A DNA stretch of 64,000 nucleotides from contig NMRA01000672.1 in assembly GCA_002633005.1 (NCBI GenBank), forward strand, positions 47,119 to 111,118, given 5' to 3'. Made by a program: the position numbers and the translations under genes. This document shows, one piece after another, positions 36,301 to 48,800 of this stretch. This DNA comes from Phoronis australis. Lineage: Eukaryota; Phoronida; Phoronidae. Positions within the stretch are counted from its first letter, which is position 1. Every line of letters begins with the position of its first letter. Below the pieces are notes generated by a model that was not told the origin of the DNA, did no database searches, and was given only the letters and a program-made list of their open reading frames with translations.

Positions 36301-39300
36301 TCAGGAACGAATCTTGAAAATGAAAAAAAAATAATTTGGAACCACTTATCCTTGGCTAAAAACAGAAAAAATGAAATGTCAGTTGTTGGCGAAAGTGTGC
36401 CTTGGCGAGATTTTAACACACAATCTAGTACAGCAAAGCACTGGATGATCCAGTATCCTGTAAAATGCACTAACCCCATCTAGTGTTCTAGCAGAGAATC
36501 AATCCAACAGCTACAATTCTTTCAGTGCACTAAGGCAATACCATCCCTAGACAACTTCATTGACTTCTGTCCTGAACAACAAGTAATTGACAATTTATCC
36601 AGAACCAAGAAACCACTTCAAGCCTTGATAACAAATGTTGAGGTCAATTTTATGGTGATATGTGTTGCTTCAAAAGTTAACTGTTTTTGACAAAGAGAAT
36701 GCTTAGACAGCCTGGCTGAGAACAGATGTTTTATGGCTCTGGCAATCACTGCTGAGGAACTAAATAACACCAACTATAAAGTAGCAGGCCCTTTCATAAA
36801 TCATAAATAAGTCGCACACCAGGGCGAGACATATAGCCATGTACTTGAGGCAAGAAATCCTCGCTTATGGAATGGCAACTGTGAATTCTAGCCTATAAAT
36901 TCATTTCTTTTAACCAAAAAGTCAAAACAATCCAACCTCACCGACCAATCAATTCAGAGGCCGCCATTTTGCAATGTTACACTATAAAGATGCCCAGCAT
37001 ACTTGTACAACGCTCGCCTTTCACTCACGCGATTTTGCATGGTCTTACGTGATCTCGCTTTTCTAACATGACACGTCTGACGAGAATGGCCTCTACAGAC
37101 CTTGCTACATCAAGACCAGTCTAGATGTCCTTGTACAGTTCTTTTAGGGCATCAAAGAAATTTTGGCAACAGCAAGGTACACCACAGCCAGGCAGCAAGT
37201 CAAGCTCCTTCACATATACTGCCTGACTGAACTGAGTGAGATAATTGAGCGTGAAAATCTTTGTTAACAATAGTGTCACTGGAATTATTTCCACCAGATT
37301 AGATTTAAAGCATGGGAAACACAAAGGGTATGGCAAGGGGCTGTTTGTAGGTGATCAGGGTGAGTGAGGTGTATTTCATGCCAAGAACTTGGTCTATGGC
37401 ATTGCTGTGGAGACCAGTGGTATGACCAGACATTAAGTTTCTCAGTTAATAGTGCTACCCTTCACCCAGGACATGATGACAGGTAGCCAGCAGGACTCCT
37501 GTTACATCCAATAAACATTCCTGCAGTCAGGCCAACTTATGCCATTTCCTTCCTCAACTGAAAGTTAAGTTCATCAAGACAGTCGACAGAAGGCTGTGGG
37601 CTCCTGAAGCAGTTGTAAACAGTAGTTAGCAGTAGGACAGCAAGACCAACCTGTATAATTTCTGAGACTGAAATTGAGAGATGTGATTATGGACAACCTA
37701 TCGAAAAGAATATTTTGTCGATACAAACGGTATATATAATAGGGACATTATAAATTTTATTGCAGAAAATACATTTTTAGGATTATTGTTTGAAACGATA
37801 GACTTTTTGATGTTAATAGCTTTGACCAGAACTGAAAAACAATAAAATCCGTTGTTTTTGTGATTTCTTAACAAATCGTCAATTCTTGCCATTGCCTGCC
37901 AGACATTCGCTGCAATCAAGGTCGGTGTCTTTGTCATTCAAATATGCTTTAAAAATACTCTGCTATTTAATATGTGGGACTCGGCTCAGCGGCAGACCAT
38001 TCCGTGGCTGCTGCAGAGATAGTGGATTCAAATTCATGCCATTGCTTATTTAAATAAAATTATTTTTCTCACGGAGAATCTGAAAGTTAACGGCACGTGG
38101 CATATCCAAATTTCATAACAAGCCTCTTTTCTATGGTAATGTTTTTGATAGGTCTCCAAGACCATTAACCACTTGTATACATAATACTGATTAAGGGCAC
38201 AATTAGCACTGAGTATATAGAAAAACTGTTTCAATGTAAAAGGAAGACCAATATCTAAGTTTAGGGCCATGAAAAGTGAGAATTCTGTCGGAATCAAATG
38301 TGAATAATATTCAAGAATCAAACGTAAACTAATTGCAAGATTTCAGTTTTTAAGTACGGTTGATAGCTGGCTGCAAAGTTAATAACGCACAAAAGCATAA
38401 ACCACATGACCTGTTATAATAAGAGTACAACTTGGATTGATAAAGTTCGTGAATGGATCAATGAATACAAATGAAACTCAAATAGAACCTAATTGTCCTA
38501 ATTATAATAATCTTTAATGGAATGCAAAAGAGTTGTTTTAAGTCAGATTTTGTTCACCTTTATCCTTGGAAGCAACATTGTACTTAGTTAAAATTACATG
38601 TACTCCATATGAAAAAAGTTTGACACGCCAAAAATACCACTGCTGAAGAACTTGAATTATTCTTCCAACTACCTAACACAAAATCAAAACTACTGTAGAC
38701 TTCCATACATGTCCCAACATAATAGTACCACTAGTTGTGATCCCAGGATATGAACATACTATCACTTGAATTGCAATGCACAAGAGACCAAGATAACAAC
38801 ACTGCAGAACAATATGTAATCATTAACGTTATGGATATATATTTGGAACCCATTACTGTCCAAGGTATATTTTAAGATCATCAAACTACAGGAAAATCAA
38901 CCCTATCCAACTATGGATAAAAACTGGATCACTTACAATAACTCAGGGCTCAGGGGTGGTAAACTCCAACTGGCCTCAAATCATCAACTTGTCTACAGGC
39001 AGGTCATGCTGACAAAATACATGGTTGACAGGGTGTCAAAATAACTACCAGAGTCCTCAAGTACCAGGGTAGAATAACAATAAAACCCTAATAAAAACAC
39101 TGGATGGGTTTGACACAGACAATGTGAGACCAGTTGCAAACAGGTTGGATGGTGAACTATGAGGTGGCGGCATTAGGTTGCCAAGCCTCCTAGTGGCAGG
39201 ATTGGAAACTAGTCCAGTGTCTGTTTCAAGAAAATTGACTTCAGACTTTAGACAGGAATTTGTCATACATCCCACAGATTTTTTTTCAATAATAATTAAA

Positions 39301-42300
39301 TCTCACTAGAGCAAAAATTCAAAGTCTGAGAATATTCATATATTATACTGCTTGTTACTGAGACAATTTCTACAAACCATTTCTAGACTGTGATGCCTTC
39401 ATAATTACTTGGCTAAATCTTTATTTAGCAATTGTGAAGTAGGAGCGTAAGACCAAATTTCTGTCTGATTGTTGAAAAGTTTGCACGGTTTCCATAAAAA
39501 TGTCAAATCCTCAGAATTTTCTGGAACTGATCGAGGGTGGAGGACGGGTGGAGTCTTCAGATTTTGGTTGCCACGTGTATGGGTCCTGCCCCATGGTGAT
39601 GAAGGGTATAGAGCCAGACAGCCCAAGCGGGGTTTAGTCAGTGTTTGAGCAAAATGTGCTCAGTTTACTGCAAGGATTAATAGCCTAACATGTTTCAACT
39701 GTTTGATATTAATTATTCCACCGGTTATCTTTTTATCTGAATTTCTTTTTAACTTCCTCTTTGCACATCATAATGGAGACGAGGCCTTCATTCTTCATTT
39801 TATCCAGGGATGCTTCCATCCTTGCTTTTTTGTTTTTATCATACTTCAACTTTGCTATGTTAGATCGTTGTATCTGAAAGTTTCACATGAATCTGACCAG
39901 CCGTTTCAGTCAAATTCGGCCATTTTTATAGTGTCCTTACATAACCTTAACACCCAAAACCTGAAGGTGTCAATCATTCAAAAATCAACCACACAACCTC
40001 AGATCATTAGTCCATTTTAATGTAACATCTACTTAACACAAATTTTGAGGTCATTAGAGTAGGAACTGTAAATAAAAGCCAGCTGTTTTCGTTGGTAAGA
40101 TTGAGCAATCTGGAGAGTTCGTTAGGTGTTAATTTGTACCTGACATAAAGTTACATGGTGACTCAGTAACACAGAAACCATCACTAAATTGTAACTGATT
40201 TTCACTCCAACAGTTATGAAATATGCTAGTCATTTGAAAATGTTATTTCCTTTGCCTTGCAACATTCAAGGAAAGCCAAAAATACACTTGTCTTGCAGTT
40301 TTTCAGTCGACCCATCAAAATAAGCCTCGGTTCCAAGAATCACAAATCAGCAAGGCGGAAATAATCATTTTGGAATGGAGAAACTCAAAATTTTGCAAAA
40401 TCCAGAATCCCACTAACTCTAATGTAGTATTTCTAAAAGTTAAAATAACTATCTAGCCAGTTGTAAAAAAAAACACAAAATCCCAATCCCAAAACCTCAG
40501 GGTAGCGAATTTTTACACAAAATAGACCATATCAGAAAGAATTTCAATCACAGCTCATGCAAGTTTCATTGAGTCCACAACAGATATTCATGAGCCCAGG
40601 CAATAACGAATCCATTCATGACTCTGTGTAATACATAAAAGTGCAAAACATTCAAAGAACCAGAACAGGAACTTGTGAGACATGGGTGGTTCACATCAGG
40701 CGCCCATTGAATTTGGCAAGATTGCACAATTAAACAAAGTCAGCAGGTGCAACAAGCCAAGCATGACTGACATGGCTCCACGGCATTCTTGTAGTTCACG
40801 GGTTCACCAATTTTTACCATGGAAAATTTAGTATGCGGAAAGATTGAAATTTTCACCTCTTCAAATTCTATGTGACAAAATCTGCAAAACAAATTGTAAC
40901 TGTTAGTGTTGTGTAAGCGTGAAATTGTCCATCTTGTATGTGAAATTTGGTATGTATTTGCCCAAATTAACACTGAGCCAAACTAAAAAAATGAACAAGT
41001 TTCCCATTTTCAACAACTTAAGGAATACCCTCTATATTTGACCTTCAATATAAATAAACCTCAATGGCAACAGAAAAAAGAGAACCATCAAGTCGTGTAC
41101 AATTTCACTTGACACTGGAACAAAACAAACATGGCTGCCACATCTGAACAAACAACAGGAAGTAGTTGAGTTCTTTTGGTATCTAACACAATGCAAAATG
41201 TTTTTCAAAGAGAGAAGGCCACAAGAACAACATTTACATATGTGGCAACACTGGGGGAGTTGAAGTAATTAGTCCCAGATGTTGTCCTCAGAAAAGATGG
41301 ACTACAATGAACTACTATCCAACAGGACTTAAAATACAAGCAGCGGTGGTTTATAAGCATGAGCTGTCTGCCATTGTTAGCTATAAAGGTGGTTAAATTA
41401 TACGTGACATTTGAATGGTGAGCATTAAACAGTTTACAAAATCCTAATTGAAGAAAATCAGCCTTCCGGTCATAAAATCACTCAGAGACCCGAACTTAAG
41501 TAACAGGAAACCCCACAGGGTAAATTTAGATTTTTTGCTCAAAATGTTATGTTAGCAATATCCAATGTCCAGGAAAATTAAGACGTGACAAACTTTGTGG
41601 TTTCACTTACTCTCCCGTTGTTTCCAATTTAAACATCAAATATCCTTGGAATAGACCCTGAATCACCTACCACAGAACAGAGATACCACAGGTTATAATA
41701 CAGTGTGTGGAGGGAATGCTTGTATTCATCGGCAGACAAAGGGCTACGACAGGGTTCCGGATGGCATGAGGATTTTCAGGCTTTCAACAAGGCTGAGTAG
41801 ATACTCATCCTTTCACAGTGTGGAGGCAAAAAAGGGCCCAGTTGTGAGAACTTCCATATATATGATCATCACCAGAGAAAGTTAGTTGCTTGTTTGATAT
41901 ATCTGAGGTTGCTATGAGAATTATTTGTCAACTGAAACAAACGTGTGAGAAAAAACTATGCAGGTCACAAACAATTCCAACCAGTTTCCACCCTCCCCGC
42001 ATTTGTACCATAAACAGAGTCCAACCACTTCACACCCTCCCCTCCAAGCAAGTTCCACCTATGTTTTAAGTGCTCAACCAGACCTGGCGACCATTAGAAA
42101 TCCATCAGGGAACTTGATGCCAATTGGGGTCATTGTGAACAGACATTTCTATAGCATATAACTTATACTAAACACCTGCCACAAATTTCAACAAATTGAA
42201 CAGCTGTTCCACCACCTCTCATGTAAAACTTTTTCATTAAGCCTATCCAATCTCTCCCAGGCATTTAATAATTTGTTCAACACCATCAGATCTATGCACG

Positions 42301-45300
42301 CTGGCTTCTTCAATGGGCATTGCACATAACTGATTCCTGGAATGGTGGCTGGCACCATCATAAGTTAAGCACTGAATGCTTCCTCAGTTTCAAAATGTCC
42401 TTTCTTGAAGCAAAATTACATTGCCCAGTATGTATTCTGCATTTAACAATGATCACCTTCCCACTAATTCCTGTATATTGCTACATTCTATTTCATCAGC
42501 TCCAATGCCGTTACATCAACACTTAATCCTCACACCTGAGAACAATAGAACTTGGGCAAGAAATCTACACAACCTTTACATTTTAGGGTTTTTACGGTAG
42601 TTTCAATGTCAGCAAACTTCTCTCAGACAAACTTCTCTCAGACAAACTTCTTATTGAAAACGTTAAAATATGGGTAGCCTCCAAGAAAAATTGACAAGCT
42701 TAGCAAAAAATAATTTTGTAAAAAAAAACTGTCTCAACCACTGATCTTACATAATTTGTCAGGTGTGAATCCAAGTGTGCTGTCCTTATTGCCAAATATG
42801 TGGTCACTTGGAATGTCTGGCACCATCTGCTGAAACTATTGAGCAGGAACATCCTGTCTGTGGTCAATGGTCCATTGCTGGACATCTGGGCATAAAACTT
42901 GACCAGTAACAGTAAGTGATCGTAATGACTTGATGACTTTCCAATACAGCCTATGCTGCAACAGATCCAACGGCAGAACGCCAGAAAATGAAGTTGACAC
43001 CAACGATCTGAAGCTAACTAGAATGTTGGTGAATGAGATACCATCAGCATCTATGGGCCAGCAGCACATAGTGAAAATATACAGGAAACGATCCTCAAGT
43101 TCGTTTAGGTATAAGTTACAGCAATGCAACAAGCGCCAGGAACAAGGTAATCGGGCATAAGTAACAGTATTAGGGAGAAAATTGACCCAGCAAAATCTGA
43201 CACCACACTGACAATTTTACCCCAAACGGGAGTTAGTTGGCGCCACTACCCATTCGAGCAGAAACAGTGAAGTAAAATCAGCTGTTAGTTGATGCTAACG
43301 CGTCCCTCCCACTACATGCGCAGAGTAGTTGTCTTCTCCTCACTACAGTTTGAATAGAGTCGCAGTCTTGACGTTCAGCTGTTCGAAGGCTGGTGGGGAG
43401 GGGCAAACTGTCAAGCGCAACCTGCCCCAAGATAGGTCTTAGTTAAAGTTTCACATATACCATTGACTTTAGGGACCAAGAAGGTTTCACGGGTAGTTCT
43501 TTTTTATGACGAGTCTGTTTTGATAACATGAGTTTTTTTACTTGGCAACAACACAAAATGGGTGTTGCACAGAGCAAAACAACCAGTTTATCAGTAACAT
43601 GACAAGTGTTTTGAATCAAATTAGCAATATGATTCTAATTAGATCTCAGGATAACAAGCAAAGAATCCAGTATCGAGACATGATGACTGGCCGCTCATAT
43701 CATGGCAGTGGAATAACGTCATTATGGAACCAGTTGGTACCATGTATTTTTGGCCGTTTCTATGGCAACAAATTTTGACTATTTCAAGTAGTTTGTGAAT
43801 ATGTTTGATGAGGTGGTATCTGTGCAGTAACAATAACAACAACAATGGTGTTTTGGAACTAGAACATTTCACACAAGGGAGTGTGCCATTAACCCAATAT
43901 TCAAATTACTATGAAGAACTAGTAAACATACCCCTCTTGGTTAAGTGAAAATAAAGCTCAAGTCATAGAAAAAAAAGGACCACCGCTTTCTACTGTACCA
44001 GTAGAAACCATTTTCACGAAAAGAAACAATATTTCCCCAAACAGTGAACATAGGCCAATTTACCAGAAGATCCCATTTTGTTTGTCAGTTATGATGAATT
44101 ACAACAGATAAGCTGCTTGGTCTGGTGCATCCACATTCCACTGAGAAAGAAATAAGACATCAATATATAATGAGCAAAAAATATGGTCATCCTGACATGA
44201 GGTCACTCTGCAAGCAATCCGTGGAACCTTTGGTGCAGGCAATGAAACACAGGCAGTCCTTGACCTAGGATGGTTCTAAGTTGAGTTTCAAATTAAATCT
44301 GAGGGATTTAAGTAAAAACAGAATTTTATCATCTGGCTTTAATAATCGCGATATGACTATACAATCTAAGAAGTATTCTGTGGTATTCTTTTGTCTGACA
44401 TCCAACAAAAGTCTTCATCTGATCACTGGTATCAGTAATGAAGTTATAGTCCTGCTGTGTCACCATGGGGAGCCTGCCAGTAAGGAAGAATCTACTTGGC
44501 AGCATGTTTCTTGTAGAGTAACAGTAACCATTTGATTATAGCATTTGTACAACTAATTGGCCATCATAATGATAGACCCCAAAAGCTTCATAACCTCATA
44601 ATTATCTTGACCTTTGACCAATCATATCAACTATCTGATGTCAAATTTGCTGAGCTCAGTTAATGAACTCCTTTCTTATTTTGAACATGGATTCCATTTT
44701 GTATTGGTAAGCACTTTCAGCTATTCCCCTGACCCGAAGAAATCACTTCACATGAGTTATTAATTTACAAAACCCAGAAAACAGTCACTTAGTTACCAAC
44801 ACCTCAAAATGGAAAAGGGAGAAAGCCACAAGAGTTGGCCCAACCACATTATTCCCATGTTCACATACACCCTAAAACACTTTGGTGACATCATGTTTAG
44901 TTGTGTCTGCATAATGGAATCAGGCCCTAGGGCAGTAGGATAGTCCTTGATAATGAGTGACGGCCTATCCCAGAATAATACAACATCCATCAAGCTCTTC
45001 TCTAGCCTCATTTTCGCACCATTGCAGTTGTTCGTGTTATTAATTGGTGATTTGCTTTGTTCATGCTTTGCTCTTTGTAACTTCCAATCCCAGCAGATTT
45101 TTACTGCTGTATGTGGGATGCAACTCCCAAGGCACAAATCTGGATAAACTTGAAAAGAACCTGTAGATGCAATATTTTTCGACATCATTCCTAAGAATCA
45201 GCGAGACATTTGTAAAACGAAACCAATGCAACATGCATTTTCCTAAATCCTGGATAAATAAGATTTCTATCCGCGACCGTCCTACCACCATGGAAGGGGC

Positions 45301-45812
45301 ACAGGCACATGAACAGTCAAGGGTAACTCTGTTAACAACAGCAGGTGAGTATGTGCATATATGGTATGTCAAATGGGACATCCTGATGTTGTGTGACATA
45401 GGACAAAGCTTAAGGGTATGTATGGTTCATGTTGACAACCACGCAGGCACAAAGGCCATTTCCAGTTGGATAAATTGTTTAGAACAAAACCAGCAACAGT
45501 AGATTAGCAACTGTAATGTCATGTCAAATTTGAGTAAACAGTCGGTAGAGCACAATATACTTTTGAACCACTTCAAGTAGTTTTAGCCCATAAATTACAC
45601 AGAACTGTCTGGACATAACAAACAAGGTGATCAACACCAGACTGTTTGAAGGATCTGTCCCAGTCCATGAATGTTTCAAATCAACTTTTTGAATTGGTGT
45701 CATACAAAACCTGCATGATGTTTAATGGTGGGTGTGGGAATCAGACCGATGTCCACAAGGTATTCCACCTTGACACAGATAGGGTATTAATTCTCGTATG
45801 TATGTATGTATG

Positions 45813-45843
<31 letters not shown>

Positions 45844-48800
45844 GTATATAACTTTAGTGTAGTACACAGTTGGTAATCGCTTTTTGTCAGCAGGTTTGCG
45901 ACCACACTGCGACTTGCAAAGTTTCCCAACCTCAGTTATGTGGGGTGTCGCACCCGGAGTGCCAAATTTCCCCAACACTACTGCACGAGATGGCAATAGT
46001 TTGTGATCTCAATTTGTGCCTGAGTTATGTGGACGGAATTAGAACGATGAATTATAGGTTTCAGCAACATATAGTGATCAGAAATGTTTACAACTCTTCG
46101 TTTAGCTATCGTTTTGTCGAAGTTGTTGTGAAACAGGTTGTCTTTTTTCTTGCCCCTGCTGTTCAAGCAGTCGTGGCCGTCCCAATGACAACCATGACAG
46201 TTGCCAGATGAGTCCCTATGTGGACGGCATATCTGGATATGTGGGCTAACTTTTTCTTAGCCTAAATTTTTTACACTCACGACATAAGGATAAATTCAAG
46301 ATGGATGATCATTGGGAATTAAAGGAAGAAATCAGTTGCCAAGTTTCTCTTGCAAAACTCAATATGGCGTTTTCTTTGAGTCGTTGAGTCGCTGATGGTT
46401 TCTATGTTCAAGTCTTGTAACAGTAAGGAATATCAGGACAGCAATTTCATGGGTATAAGTAACTTGATTCATTTTTCATTTTTTGACAGCTAAATGCGGA
46501 GAAAATACCACCTTGAGTTTCATGTGAAAGTTTCAATTTCAACAAATCCCAAGACCGAGCCAACAGAGGGCACCCTCCTCCCATCAGTAATCCCCAGGCT
46601 AAAAGGGCAAACTCTGTAACTGTAAAGTTTCAAGTAACATTTTGTCAGAAGAATAACAATTTCCTATCTACTGATGATGTATTTGGTGCAGTTGAACTGG
46701 TAAACATGGAGTTAGTGCCAGGGGCAGAGATAACTGAGCAGCTGGTTTCAGAAATGAAATACTGTAACAAGCAAACAATGGGGGTTTGTTGATAATCAGG
46801 TTGGATGACCTCATCACCCGCTATTCTGATGGTGATGGGACAGATGGTGGAGGGTTGTAAACTTTGAATGGTACAAGAACAACTGAGGATAGGAACAAGG
46901 AGCATGTGCAGTGGGCCTTAAGGTTACATGAAGGCGATGTAGCCCTAATTAGAATGCAATCATCCTGAGGAAATGTCTAAGTAACTATAGCAACTGTCAA
47001 CACATAAAAGGATACTGAAATTTGGTGTTCTCGTTTTTTCACACAGGATAATTAGAACCTGGTTTATTTAAACCTTCTGTGTTACTGATATCAGGGCCCT
47101 CAATCCAAATATCGGTCCTATTTACTTCTGAAAATATTGAAAAATCATGCGAAATTCCCCTCACGTGGCCCAAAACTTCTTATCAAGGGATTGCAAAATT
47201 CCCCTGAGGTTCGAATCACTTGTAATCCAACAGGTGACAATTTGAAAGAGCACAAAATGTAAATTTTGGCTACTTGAGGCAGAGCCTATGAGATCTTACA
47301 ACAGGGTGAGGGATGCTATTGATCATCAGGTGATCAGTACATAGAATTTCCCCTTCACCCGAAAAAAATTTCCTCTCTGAAGGCACAGGCACCTTTTCCC
47401 TTGGATGAACAAGGCAACACTTGAACATCTGTGGCTATTCTTAATCTTTGAGCCCACAAATTATCAAAAAGGATAATTTTGGTCATTAATTTTTGTGCTA
47501 AATTAGTGAAATTTAACCGTACAGCTCGGACAGTTTTATTGCAGGCAAGAAGCCAATTAGGTTTCTAGTCACAGTCGCTACTGTTTAAACAAAAATCGGC
47601 AATAGAACCAGTTTGAAGCCTGTAATTCAGCAAAGAAAATTGTTTCTCCCAATGTGGGATCCCGTAAGAGATTTTTACCCAGAAATCTGTCTTGACATTG
47701 AACAGAAACTGAGCAAGGTGCATATTTACCCAAACATCTGCAAAACTATGAATTTTTAACGATCAGTAAAAGTGTATTATATTTTCTGAAAGGAGTAAGC
47801 TGTACTGTGTGAGCAAGTCTTCCCATATGCAAAATTTATTGAATACACAACACTTGTCGTTATTAACAATCTTTATTCCACTCCGTTCATATTCTCTTGC
47901 TCAGTTGCTTTACCAATGTTCTGTTGAGTGTCAAACTTTGTTACGAGGATACGAACGGAATAAAGATTGTTATTTATTTATTTATTTATGACAAGTAATA
48001 ACGACAAGTGTTGTGTATTCAAAAAAAGTTGCAGCATTTGACTTTTGACATTTTATTTACGTGACTTTAAATGAGTCATGTGACCATATACTTCAGTAAA
48101 ATTTATCAAAAGAAGATAGATACATCCAAAATAAAACAACAGTATCAACATAGCAACATGATCATACCTCATTTTATAGACACGTTCAAGATGAGTTCCA
48201 AAAATGATCTTACAGTTTTCTAAAATTCTTTTCTGTTTCATGCAACTCCAGACTTTTTCAATGGAAATCATTTACTCCTATTTTAATAACCCCTGTAATT
48301 GTGGAAATTCTTTTTAAAAAATTCCTAATAGCATTTTGGAGAACAGTATTTGAACGTTTCATCCGAATCCGATCAGCCATTATTGAGTTACGATGTTCCA
48401 AAGTAAGTCAGATTTGAACATTTTTCTGGGGTCCTACACAAATTTAATCCACTCAAGTACTGACAAGGCAAGAGGATTAGAAGCCCAAAAGTGCTTGGCC
48501 ACATCAGTGGCCAGCTCACTACTAAAGGCAGTTATAGAGGCGGCTTGTACTACTATGGTGCCTGTCTGTATTTGTCTTCTAGGAATTTACAGTGATGGGA
48601 TTAGAGGCCTTGGAAATGAGTTACTGACTGAGCCACTAAGAGGACATTTGTGGGTGTCACGTGGCTTGAGACTCTTGGCTGGCGAAAGTTATCCATCCAA
48701 CTACATACAGTGAACGATGACCATTAAAATCATTAACAAAATTGCAATACCACTGCCCATACGTTACTGCACTATAAAACTGATCCCAACTTCTTAAATT

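Noticed and set aside
42836-43160. Overlapping frames of 76-98 codons on both strands in intron 1
   Set aside because: No recognisable domain, no splice partners, and both strands are open to a similar extent, as expected by chance.
45646-45996. Frames containing repeated VCMY or HTYI residues
   Set aside because: These are translations of the (GTAT)n microsatellite.
47205-47225. tRNA B-box-like ggttcgaatca
   Set aside because: No A box or tRNA fold at the required distance on either strand.
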